A model generated the notes under the pieces. The model was not told the origin of the DNA. It ran no database searches and worked only from the letters and a program-made list of their open reading frames with translations. Positions 51,834 through 60,139 of a stretch of 64,000 nucleotides of DNA are shown here, piece after piece. Numbering within the stretch: position 1 is the first letter of the stretch; each line of letters opens with the position of its first letter. The stretch is from Streptomyces sp. ISL-100 (GTDB taxonomy: Bacteria; Actinomycetota; Actinomycetes; Streptomycetales; Streptomycetaceae). The position numbers were made by a program, and so were the translations under genes. The stretch lies in contig NZ_JAGGOK010000041.1 in the NCBI RefSeq assembly GCF_018614615.1, forward strand, positions 62,001 to 126,000, written 5' to 3'.

Positions 51834-52772
51834 ATGACTTCCGACGTATGGCTCCCCGTCCCCGCTGCCGAAATAGAAGGCCTCCCCGAGGGCTTCAATT
51901 ACCGCTTCTGGGACGGTGGCCAGGACTTTCCCGCCGATCCCGCCGACTGCGCCTTCTATGTCGTCCCGTACATGAAGGGCACCGAGATCGCGGTGCGTCC
52001 GCTCGCCGCGATGACGTCCGTACGGGCCGTCCAGACGCTCTCCGCCGGCATCGACCACGTCGAGCCCGGCCTGGGGGACCTGAGCGCCGGAGTGCACCTG
52101 TGCAATGCCCGCGGCGTCCACGAGGCCAGCACCGCCGAGCTCGCCCTCGCGCTGATCCTCGCCTCGCTGCGCGGCATCCCCGGCTTCGTACACGGCCAGG
52201 ACAAGGAGGAATGGCGGGACGGCTTCTATCCCGCGCTGGCCGACAAGTCCGTCCTCATCGTTGGTTACGGCTCGATCGGTGCCGCCATCGAGGACCGGCT
52301 CACGCCCTTCGAGTGTGCGCGGGTGGCGCGCGTCGCGCGCTCCGCCCGTACAACGGCGCGCGGCCTTGTGCATCCACTGGCCGACCTGCCCGGACTGCTG
52401 CCCTCCGCCGACGTCGTGATTCTCTCCACCCCACTCACCGAGGCCACCCAGGGCCTGGTGAACGCCGACTTCCTGTCCCGTATGAAGGACGGGTCGCTGC
52501 TGGTGAACGTCGCCCGCGGCCCCGTTGTCGACACCAAGGCACTCATCGCCGAGCTGGAATCGGGCCGGCTGCGAGCCGCCCTCGACGTCACCGACCCCGA
52601 GCCGCTTCCCGCAGGCCACCCCCTGTGGCACGCGCCCGGCCTCCTCATCAGCCCGCACGTGGGCGGCAGCACCTCGGCGTTCATGCCCCGCGCCAAGCGC
52701 CTGATGGCCGACCAGCTGACCCGCTTCGCCGCCGGAGAGCCGCTGCGCAACATCGTCCTCACCACTCACTGA
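51834..52772 (+). CDS. D-isomer-specific 2-hydroxyacid dehydrogenase
   Basis: 312-aa NAD(P)-dependent oxidoreductase. Cofactor loop VGYGSIGAAIE (about residue 143), catalytic Arg in VNVARGPVVDT, Glu region in DVTDPEPLPAGHPLW and His in ISPHVGGSTSAF. It is shorter than SerA and lacks ACT domains, so it is not a phosphoglycerate dehydrogenase duplicate; GhrA/YcdW-type enzymes are the nearest in style. Confidence 0.9.
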   Translation: MTSDVWLPVPAAEIEGLPEGFNYRFWDGGQDFPADPADCAFYVVPYMKGTEIAVRPLAAMTSVRAVQTLSAGIDHVEPGLGDLSAGVHLCNARGVHEASTAELALALILASLRGIPGFVHGQDKEEWRDGFYPALADKSVLIVGYGSIGAAIEDRLTPFECARVARVARSARTTARGLVHPLADLPGLLPSADVVILSTPLTEATQGLVNADFLSRMKDGSLLVNVARGPVVDTKALIAELESGRLRAALDVTDPEPLPAGHPLWHAPGLLISPHVGGSTSAFMPRAKRLMADQLTRFAAGEPLRNIVLTTH

Positions 52773-52868
52773 CAGCCGCCCGGCGGACACACTCCGAAGC
52801 CACCCGAATGCGCGGCGTGCCGTCGACCACCTGAGCCGTCACGCAGAGTAGAGGGAGTATGTCCCTGA

Positions 52869-55800
52869 GTGACTGAATTGGTGTATCGTCCGGACCAAGG
52901 GGCTGCGCCGCGCGATATCACGGCGCTGGGGAGCGACCGGACTGTGAGGGGGGCGACGGGCGATGCACGGCGAATGGACCAAGGATCCGACGCGACGGGG
53001 CCACCGGCGACAACTCACGGGCGATCCGGCGGACAGGCCGGATCCCCGGCTGCTCCCCGCCCCACAGCGGCTCTCCGTCCCCCGGGCGCCCGGCGCGCCG
53101 CGTACCAGGGCGGCCCGGTGAGTGCCCCCGGAGCGCTCATCGCCCGGCAGCAGGTGCCCGGCAGCGGGACGACGCTGCTCTCGCAGCTCGTCCTCGCCCT
53201 GGTCTGCGGCGCCTACGCCGTCGGCTCGGCCCTCGGCTGGGGCTCCGCCCAGATCGCCCTGATCATGGGCGACTTCGGCCTGGCTGTCGCCGCCCTGATC
53301 GCCGCGATCTCCTGTTTCCTCTACGCACGCGCGCGGGAGAGCCGGTTTCGGCCCGCCTGGCTGCTGTTCGCGATCTCCTCCGCGATGGCAGCCTGCGGGA
53401 ACGCCGTGTGGGGCTGGTACGAAGTGGTGCTGGGCAGCGAGGTCCCCTCGCCCTCCTCCGCCGACTTCTTCTTCCTCTGCTTCGGGCCGCCCGCCATCGT
53501 CGGCCTGCTGGTCCTCGCCAAGCGCCCCGTCACCCGGGCCGGCTGGGTCTGCCTCGCGCTCGACTCCTGGCTGATCGGCGGCTCGCTGCTCACGCTCTCC
53601 TGGAGCCTCGCTCTCGCGCACACCGCCGACTTCCAGGCCGAGAGCACGGCCCACGCCGCGCTGTCCCTGGCATACCCGCTGCTCGACATCGCGCTGGTCA
53701 GCATGGTGCTGGCGCTGCATTTCCGGCGCTCCAACGCCAACCGCACCGCGATCAACACCGCCATCGCAGCCCTCGCCATGACCGTGGTGTGCGACGCGCT
53801 GTTCACCTCGCCGCTGCTGCGTGAGAACTACCGCTCGGGCCAGCTCCTCGACGCGGGCTGGTTCGCCGGCTCGCTGCTCCTTGCCTACGCACCCTGGGGC
53901 GCGCGCCGCGCGGAGCAGTGGGGGGAGGGTGCTCCGTACAACCGGGGCAGCCACAATCCACGCACCCACACTCCAGGCACGCACACTCCGGGCAGCCGCA
54001 AGCCGGGCACTCACCCTCCTGGCCCCCGCAATGTGGGCCCCCACAACCCGGGCAGCCACAACCCGGGCACGCGCAACCCGGCCAGCCGTCCCATCGGCGG
54101 CTCACTGGCTGCCCTCACGCCGTATCTCGCCGCCGCCGTCTGCACGCTCGGCATCCTCTACAACGTCATCGAGGGCCGCCGCCCCGACCGGGTGGTGGTC
54201 CTCACCGGCTGCACGGTTGTGCTCGCCCTGGTCGTCCGCCAGGGCATCATGCTCCTCGACAACATCTCCCTCACCCAGGAACTGGCGCAGAAGGAAAACC
54301 ACTTCCGCTCCCTGGTGCAGGGATCGAGCGACGTCATCATGATCGCCGCTCCGACCGGCATATTGCGTTACGTCAGCCCGGCCGCCTCCGGCGTCTACGG
54401 ACGCGAGGCGGAGGAGCTCATCGGATCCGAGCTCGCCTCCCTCATCCACGCGGAGGATCTCGGCAGAGTCGTCCACGAGGTACGCCGCTTTCTGGCCGCG
54501 CCTCCCGCCGAGGAGCCGACCACCCGCATCGAATGCCGCTTCAAGTCGGGTACGGGGGAGTGGCTCAATGTCGAGTCCACCGTCAACCGGCACCAGGGCG
54601 GCCTGATCTTCAACAGCCGGGACGTGACGGAAAGGGTCCGCCTCCAGGCGCAGCTCCAGCACAACGCCGAGCACGATCCGCTCACCGACCTGCCCAACCG
54701 GGCGCTGTTCACCGCCCGGGTCCGCCAAGCCCTCAACGGCCGCCGTGTCGGCGATCCCGGTACGGCCGTGCTCTTCATCGACCTCGACGGTTTCAAGGCG
54801 GTGAACGACACCATCGGCCATCAGGCCGGCGACGAGCTGCTGATCCAGGCGGCCCGCCGCCTCCAGGACTCCGTGCGCGCGGGCGACACCGCGGCCCGGC
54901 TCGGCGGCGACGAATTCGCCGCCCTGATCGTCGGTGAGGGATCCAGGGACCAGGCCGCCCGCGAATGCCAGGTCCACGAGATCGCCGACCGGCTGCGCCT
55001 CACGCTGTCCCAGCCGTACCGGATCGACGGCAACGAGGTGCGCGTCGCCGCGTCAATCGGGGTCGCCTTCGCCGAGCCCGGCGTCACCCCCACCGACCTC
55101 ATGCGCAACGCCGACCTCGCCATGTACCGGGCGAAGGCGGCCGGCAAGGACCGGGTCGAGCTGTACGCGCCGCAGATGCAGGCCGAGGTGGTCCGCAGGA
55201 CAGAACTGGCCACCCGGCTGCGCACGGCGCTCCACGACGGCGAGTTCGCGCTGCTCCACCAGCCGGTGGTCAGCCTGGCGACCGGCCAGGTGGCGTCCGT
55301 CGCCGCCCAGGCCCGCTGGCGCTCCACCCAGGGCATCCTCTTCACGCCCGCCGAGTTCCTGCGGGTGGCCGACACCGGTGACTCCCAGGAGGGCGCCCGC
55401 ACCGCGGAGCTCGGCCGCTGGCTCCTCGAAGAGGCGGTCGAGCAGGCGGCGGAGCGCAACCGGGCGGGCCACGAGGTGCCGGTCGTGGTCCGGCTCTCGG
55501 CCCGCAGGCTGGTGGACAAGTCCTTGCCGCTCGGCTCCATCGAGGCGCTCCTCACGCGGCACGGCCTGCCCTCGGGCTCGCTGATCGTCGAGCTGGCCGA
55601 CAGCGACCCGCGGATCTCCTTCGACGAGCTGGAGCGGCGCCTGGTGTCGCTGCGCAGGCTCGGCGTGCGAATCGCGCTGGACGGCTTCGGCAGCGGGTAC
55701 GCCGCGATCAACGCGCTGCGCCGGCTGCCCATCGACGTACTGAAACTGGACCGCGGACTGGTCGAGGGCGTCGTCGAGTCGGCCCGGCTGCACAAGATCA

Positions 55801-56138
55801 CTAGCGGGCTGCTGCGGATCGCCTGCGACCTCGGGATGCAGTCCGTGGCGGACGGTGTGGATGTGCCGGAGCAGGTGGTCGCCCTGCGCGCCATGGGGTG
55901 CACGCACGGGCAGGGGATGGCCTTCTCCGGGCCGCTCGACGAGTACCGGCTGCGGCGGGCGCTGGTGCGCGGCGAGTTCCCCGTGCCGGGCGGGACGGCG
56001 GCGGCCCCGGCCCTGTCCGTTCTCGCAGGTGGATCGGGTGGATCGCTTCCCGTACGTCATGTGGGCGCGAACGGGAGCGAAACGATCACACGTCCTCCAT
56101 TGCGCTCAAATAGTGAGACGCCCGTCCCACCTACTTGA
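52869..56138 (+). CDS. cdgF: Membrane PAS-GGDEF-EAL protein with degenerate EAL (CdgF-like)
   Basis: 1,089 aa from GTG 52869 (GAGGGAG upstream; ATG 52974 possible). Order: disordered N-terminus (1-95), several membrane segments (about 100-345), a 10-unit pentapeptide repeat (360-408), two more membrane segments, PAS (about 478-595), GGDEF (about 600-770, motif ARLGGDEFAALI intact), and an EAL-type domain. In the last domain the EAL signature reads AQARW, DDFGTGYS reads DGFGSGYA, and the acidic ITE-type strand reads ELADSD, so it should not hydrolyse c-di-GMP. Diguanylate cyclase activity is expected. Position before ilvB matches SCO5511 CdgF from memory. Confidence 0.88.
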   Translation: MTELVYRPDQGAAPRDITALGSDRTVRGATGDARRMDQGSDATGPPATTHGRSGGQAGSPAAPRPTAALRPPGARRAAYQGGPVSAPGALIARQQVPGSGTTLLSQLVLALVCGAYAVGSALGWGSAQIALIMGDFGLAVAALIAAISCFLYARARESRFRPAWLLFAISSAMAACGNAVWGWYEVVLGSEVPSPSSADFFFLCFGPPAIVGLLVLAKRPVTRAGWVCLALDSWLIGGSLLTLSWSLALAHTADFQAESTAHAALSLAYPLLDIALVSMVLALHFRRSNANRTAINTAIAALAMTVVCDALFTSPLLRENYRSGQLLDAGWFAGSLLLAYAPWGARRAEQWGEGAPYNRGSHNPRTHTPGTHTPGSRKPGTHPPGPRNVGPHNPGSHNPGTRNPASRPIGGSLAALTPYLAAAVCTLGILYNVIEGRRPDRVVVLTGCTVVLALVVRQGIMLLDNISLTQELAQKENHFRSLVQGSSDVIMIAAPTGILRYVSPAASGVYGREAEELIGSELASLIHAEDLGRVVHEVRRFLAAPPAEEPTTRIECRFKSGTGEWLNVESTVNRHQGGLIFNSRDVTERVRLQAQLQHNAEHDPLTDLPNRALFTARVRQALNGRRVGDPGTAVLFIDLDGFKAVNDTIGHQAGDELLIQAARRLQDSVRAGDTAARLGGDEFAALIVGEGSRDQAARECQVHEIADRLRLTLSQPYRIDGNEVRVAASIGVAFAEPGVTPTDLMRNADLAMYRAKAAGKDRVELYAPQMQAEVVRRTELATRLRTALHDGEFALLHQPVVSLATGQVASVAAQARWRSTQGILFTPAEFLRVADTGDSQEGARTAELGRWLLEEAVEQAAERNRAGHEVPVVVRLSARRLVDKSLPLGSIEALLTRHGLPSGSLIVELADSDPRISFDELERRLVSLRRLGVRIALDGFGSGYAAINALRRLPIDVLKLDRGLVEGVVESARLHKITSGLLRIACDLGMQSVADGVDVPEQVVALRAMGCTHGQGMAFSGPLDEYRLRRALVRGEFPVPGGTAAAPALSVLAGGSGGSLPVRHVGANGSETITRPPLRSNSETPVPPT
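53946..54092 (+). repeat. 15-bp repeat array encoding a Gly/His/Pro pentapeptide repeat
   Basis: About ten tandem 15-bp units inside the cdgF-like gene encode the pattern G-S/T-H/R-N/T-P (for example GSHNP, GTHTP, GTRNP). It lies between two membrane segments, so it forms an exposed flexible loop. The units differ mostly at third bases and single residues, so this is an older expansion and could vary in copy number between strains. Confidence 0.8.
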
Positions 56139-56171
56139 CAGGCGCGGGGCGCCGGAGGGAGGGTCAGTGCC

Positions 56172-56213
56172 ATGCGCACCCGAATTCTCGTACTTGGAAA
56201 GCGCGTCGGCTGA
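56172..56213 (+). CDS. ilvB leader peptide
   Basis: A 13-codon ORF with a strong ribosome-binding site (GGAGGG, 9 nt upstream). The peptide MRTRILVLGKRVG has Ile-Leu-Val-Leu in a row plus another Val, all products of the pathway of the genes downstream. It is the classical design of branched-chain amino acid attenuation leaders: scarce charged tRNA stalls the ribosome at these codons. Leader attenuation of ilvB has been predicted in other actinobacteria. Confidence 0.85.
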   Translation: MRTRILVLGKRVG

Positions 56214-56214
56214 A

Positions 56215-56291
56215 GCAGAGCACGTACACGCAGCTCTGCAGACCGCACCGGCGCGCTCCCCTCGCTTGCCTCACGGCACGGGGGGTTTTTT
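56215..56291 (+). promoter_or_regulatory. ilvB transcription attenuator
   Basis: Right behind the leader stop, GCAGAGC (56215-56221) pairs with GCTCTGC (56233-56239), the candidate pause or 1:2 hairpin. Further on, CCCC...TGCC-TCAC-GGCA...GGGG (56258-56285) forms the terminator stem followed by six T (56286-56291), rare in this GC-rich genome. The antiterminator pairing partner is not obvious by eye. ilvB starts 62 nt after the T-run. Confidence 0.8.
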
Positions 56292-56352
56292 GTTGCACTG
56301 GCACTTCCCAAACCCTCGTAAAATGACCCTCAGCTTCGAGAAGAGAATGCCG

Positions 56353-58206
56353 ATGACCGAGCAGGCCTCCGGGGCCCACCATCCGCAGCCGCGGCCCCGC
56401 AACGGCGGACACCACGCCACCACTGTCGAGCACGTGACGGGCGCCCAGTCGCTCATCCGCTCCCTCGAGGAAGTGGGGGCCGACACGGTATTCGGCATTC
56501 CCGGCGGCGCCATCCTGCCGGCGTACGACCCGCTGATGGACTCCAAGAAGGTCCGCCACGTCCTGGTCCGCCATGAGCAGGGTGCCGGTCACGCGGCGAC
56601 CGGCTACGCGCAGGCCACCGGCAAGGTCGGCGTGTGCATGGCCACTTCGGGGCCCGGCGCCACGAACCTGGTCACTCCGATCGCCGACGCCCACATGGAC
56701 TCCGTCCCCATGGTCGCGATCACCGGCCAGGTCGCCTCCAAGGCGATCGGCACGGACGCCTTCCAGGAGGCGGACATCGTCGGCATCACCATGCCGATCA
56801 CCAAGCACAACTTCCTGGTCACCAAGGCCGAGGACATCCCGCGCACCATCGCCGAGGCGTTCCACATCGCCTCGACCGGACGCCCGGGCCCGGTCCTGGT
56901 CGACATCGCCAAGGACGCCCTCCAGGCGAAGACCACGTTCAGCTGGCCGCCGAGCCACGACCTGCCCGGCTACCGCCCGGTCACCAAGCCGCACGCCAAG
57001 CAGATCCGCGAAGCCGCCAAGCTGATCGTCCAGGCCAAGCGCCCCGTGCTGTACGTCGGCGGCGGCGTCATGAAGGCCAACGCCACCGCCGAGCTGAAGG
57101 TCCTCGCCGAGCTCACCGGCGCCCCCGTCACCACCACCCTGATGGCGCTGGGCTCCTTCCCCGACAGCCACCCGCTGCACGTGGGAATGCCGGGCATGCA
57201 CGGAGCGGTCACCGCCGTCACCGCGCTGCAGCGGGCCGACCTGATCGTCGCCCTCGGAGCCCGCTTCGACGACCGCGTCACCGGCAAGCTGGACAGCTTC
57301 GCCCCGTACGCCAAGATCGTCCACGCCGACATCGACCCGGCCGAGATCGGCAAGAACCGCGCCGCGGACGTGCCGATCGTCGGTGACGCCCGCGAGGTCA
57401 TCGCCGACCTCGTCCAGGCCGTCCAGGCCGAGCACACCGAGGGCAACACCGGCGACTACACCGCCTGGTGGAACGACCTCAACCGCTGGCGCGACACCTA
57501 CCCGCTCGGCTACGACCTGCCGGAGAACGGCCAGCTCTCGCCGCAGCAGGTCATCCAGCGCATCGGCCAGCTCGCCCCCGAGGGCACCATCTACGCCGCG
57601 GGCGTCGGCCAGCACCAGATGTGGGCCTCGCACTTCATCCAGTACGAGCAGCCCGCCACCTGGCTGAACTCCGGCGGCGCGGGGACGATGGGGTACGCCG
57701 TCCCGGCCGCCATGGGCGCCAAGGCCGGCATGCCGGACCGTACGGTGTGGGCCATCGACGGCGACGGCTGCTTCCAGATGACCAATCAGGAACTGACCAC
57801 CTGCGCGCTCAACAACATCCCGATCAAGGTCGCCATCATCAACAACGGCGCGCTCGGGATGGTCCGCCAGTGGCAGACGCTCTTCTACAACCAGCGCTAC
57901 TCCAACACCGTGCTGCACAGCGGCCCGGACGCCGACGGCAAGCAGCCGAGCGCCGGTACCCGGATCCCGGACTTCGTGAAGCTGTCCGAGGCCATGGGCT
58001 GCCACGCGATCCGCTGTGAGGACCCGGCCGACCTGGACAAGGTCATCGCCGAGGCAAATGCCATCAATGACCGCCCGGTCGTGGTCGACTTCATCGTGCA
58101 CGAGGACGCCATGGTCTGGCCGATGGTGGCCGCAGGCACCTCCAACGACGAGGTCATGGCCGCCCGCGGGGTGCGCCCCGACTTCGGCGACAACGAAGAC
58201 GACTGA
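56353..58206 (+). CDS. ilvB: Acetolactate synthase large subunit
   Basis: 617-aa ThDP enzyme making acetolactate or acetohydroxybutyrate, first shared step of Ile/Val/Leu synthesis. ATG 56353 (56347 also possible). Catalytic Glu in VLVRHEQGAGHAATGYA, FAD region around LGARFDDRVTGK, and the ThDP/Mg motif in IDGDGCFQMTNQELTTC with INNGALGMVRQWQ. First gene of ilvB-ilvN-ilvC under the attenuator. Confidence 0.97.
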   Translation: MTEQASGAHHPQPRPRNGGHHATTVEHVTGAQSLIRSLEEVGADTVFGIPGGAILPAYDPLMDSKKVRHVLVRHEQGAGHAATGYAQATGKVGVCMATSGPGATNLVTPIADAHMDSVPMVAITGQVASKAIGTDAFQEADIVGITMPITKHNFLVTKAEDIPRTIAEAFHIASTGRPGPVLVDIAKDALQAKTTFSWPPSHDLPGYRPVTKPHAKQIREAAKLIVQAKRPVLYVGGGVMKANATAELKVLAELTGAPVTTTLMALGSFPDSHPLHVGMPGMHGAVTAVTALQRADLIVALGARFDDRVTGKLDSFAPYAKIVHADIDPAEIGKNRAADVPIVGDAREVIADLVQAVQAEHTEGNTGDYTAWWNDLNRWRDTYPLGYDLPENGQLSPQQVIQRIGQLAPEGTIYAAGVGQHQMWASHFIQYEQPATWLNSGGAGTMGYAVPAAMGAKAGMPDRTVWAIDGDGCFQMTNQELTTCALNNIPIKVAIINNGALGMVRQWQTLFYNQRYSNTVLHSGPDADGKQPSAGTRIPDFVKLSEAMGCHAIRCEDPADLDKVIAEANAINDRPVVVDFIVHEDAMVWPMVAAGTSNDEVMAARGVRPDFGDNEDD

Positions 58207-58232
58207 GCAGACGAGAGAGAGACTTCAAGCCC

Positions 58233-58760
58233 ATGTCCAAGCACACCCTCTCCGTCCTGGTCGAGAACAAGCCGGGCGTCCTCGCGCGGATCACGGCCCT
58301 GTTCTCCCGCCGCGGGTTCAACATCGACTCCCTCGCGGTGGGCACCACCGAGCACCCCGAGATCTCGCGCATCACCATCGTGGTGAACGTGATCGAGGCA
58401 CTGCCGCTGGAGCAGGTCACGAAGCAGCTGAACAAGCTCGTCAACGTACTGAAGATCGTCGAACTCGAGCCGAGCGCCGCGATCCAGCGTGAACTCGTCC
58501 TGGTGAAGGTGCGGGCCGACAACGAGACGCGCTCGCAGATCGTCGAGATCGTCCAGCTGTTCCGCGCCAAGACGGTCGACGTCTCCCCGGAGGCCGTGAC
58601 CATCGAGGCCACCGGCGGCGCCGACAAGCTCGAAGCGATGCTCAAGATGCTGGAGCAGTTCGGCATCAAGGAGCTCGTCCAGTCCGGAACGATCGCCATA
58701 GGGCGGGGCTCCCGGTCCATCACGGACCGCAGCCTGCGCGCCCTCGACCGCTCGGCCTGA
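58233..58760 (+). CDS. ilvN: Acetolactate synthase small (regulatory) subunit
   Basis: 175 aa with an N-terminal ACT domain (LSVLVENKPGVLARITALFS, GFNIDSLAVG) that binds valine for feedback control, and the C-terminal ALS_ss_C domain (LVKVRADNETRSQIVEI, VEATGG-like block). 26 nt behind ilvB. Confidence 0.97.
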   Translation: MSKHTLSVLVENKPGVLARITALFSRRGFNIDSLAVGTTEHPEISRITIVVNVIEALPLEQVTKQLNKLVNVLKIVELEPSAAIQRELVLVKVRADNETRSQIVEIVQLFRAKTVDVSPEAVTIEATGGADKLEAMLKMLEQFGIKELVQSGTIAIGRGSRSITDRSLRALDRSA

Positions 58761-58885
58761 CCAAGCTCCGGTCGCGCTGTTCGCACAGCCCTGTGCCGAT
58801 CTGCTCGCATAGCGAGACCCAAAGTCCTTCATTCCGCACCCCGCCGTACGGTGGGACGCACAACCAGCACTCAAGGAGAATCCCA

Positions 58886-59887
58886 GTGGCCGAGCTGTTC
58901 TACGACGACGATGCCGACCTGTCCATCATCCAGGGCCGCAAGGTCGCGGTGATCGGTTACGGCAGCCAGGGCCACGCCCACGCGCTGTCGCTCCGTGACT
59001 CGGGTGTCGACGTCCGGGTCGGTCTGCACGAGGGCTCCAAGTCCAAGGCCAAGGCCGAGGAGCAGGGTCTGCGCGTGGTGACCCCGGCGGAGGCTTCCGC
59101 CGAGGCCGACGTCATCATGATCCTGATCCCGGACCCGATCCAGGCCCAGGTCTACGAGGAGTCCATCAAGGGCAACCTGAAGGACGGCGACGCGCTGTTC
59201 TTCGCCCACGGCTTCAACGTCCGCTTCGGCTTCATCAAGCCCCCGGCCGGCGTCGACGTCGCCCTGGTCGCCCCGAAGGGCCCGGGCCACCTGGTCCGTC
59301 GTCAGTACGAGGAAGGCCGTGGCGTTCCGGCGATCGCCGCCGTCGAGCAGGACGCCACCGGCAACGCCTTCGCGCTGGCCCTCTCGTACGCCAAGGCCAT
59401 CGGCGGCACCCGCGCGGGCGTCATCAAGACGACCTTCACCGAGGAGACCGAGACCGACCTGTTCGGTGAGCAGGCCGTGCTCTGCGGCGGTGCGTCGGCG
59501 CTCGTCAAGGCCGGTTTCGAGACCCTGACCGAGGCCGGTTACCAGCCGGAGATCGCGTACTTCGAGTGCCTCCACGAGCTCAAGCTCATCGTGGACCTCA
59601 TGTACGAGGGCGGCCTGGAGAAGATGCGCTGGTCGGTCTCCGAGACCGCCGAGTGGGGCGACTACATCACCGGCCCCCGCATCATCACCGACCAGACCAA
59701 GGCCGAGATGAAGAAGGTCCTCGCCGAGATCCAGGACGGCACGTTCGCCAAGAACTGGATGGACGAGTACCACGGCGGTCTGAAGAAGTACGACGAGTAC
59801 AAGACGAAGGACTCCGAGCACCTGCTGGAGACCACCGGCAAGGAGCTCCGCAAGCTCATGAGCTGGGTCAACAACGAAGAGGCGTAA
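58886..59887 (+). CDS. ilvC: Ketol-acid reductoisomerase
   Basis: 333-aa class I enzyme, second step of the pathway. GTG 58886 behind AAGGAG. NADPH-binding AVIGYGSQGHAHALSLRDSG, metal ligands in FTEETETDLFGEQAVLCGG and HELKLIVDLMYEGG. The 125-bp gap from ilvN may hold an own promoter. A terminator follows. Confidence 0.97.
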   Translation: MAELFYDDDADLSIIQGRKVAVIGYGSQGHAHALSLRDSGVDVRVGLHEGSKSKAKAEEQGLRVVTPAEASAEADVIMILIPDPIQAQVYEESIKGNLKDGDALFFAHGFNVRFGFIKPPAGVDVALVAPKGPGHLVRRQYEEGRGVPAIAAVEQDATGNAFALALSYAKAIGGTRAGVIKTTFTEETETDLFGEQAVLCGGASALVKAGFETLTEAGYQPEIAYFECLHELKLIVDLMYEGGLEKMRWSVSETAEWGDYITGPRIITDQTKAEMKKVLAEIQDGTFAKNWMDEYHGGLKKYDEYKTKDSEHLLETTGKELRKLMSWVNNEEA

Positions 59888-59900
59888 GCCTCGGACACGG

Positions 59901-59925
59901 GGGCCGCGGCGTATCGCCGCGGCCC
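59901..59925 (+). terminator. Terminator after ilvC
   Basis: GGGCCGCGGCG (59901-59911) and CGCCGCGGCCC (59915-59925) pair perfectly around TAT, followed by TT; 13 nt past the ilvC stop. Confidence 0.85.
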
Positions 59926-60139
59926 TTCGTGCACCACCGGAAAGCACAACTGGACAGAACGTCCAGCCACGGACGGGTGATCTTACGCTGAGGCGGAAGA
60001 CCGAGTGCCGGGCGCCACTAGACTGCTTCCATACATATACGCGTCAGGCCCACAGCGTCGTGCGTCTTCCACGCGGCTAGCCCCTCCACCGCCTGCGGCC
60101 GTCGGGACGGCCGTCCGCAAAGGACCAGTGAGGACTCAC

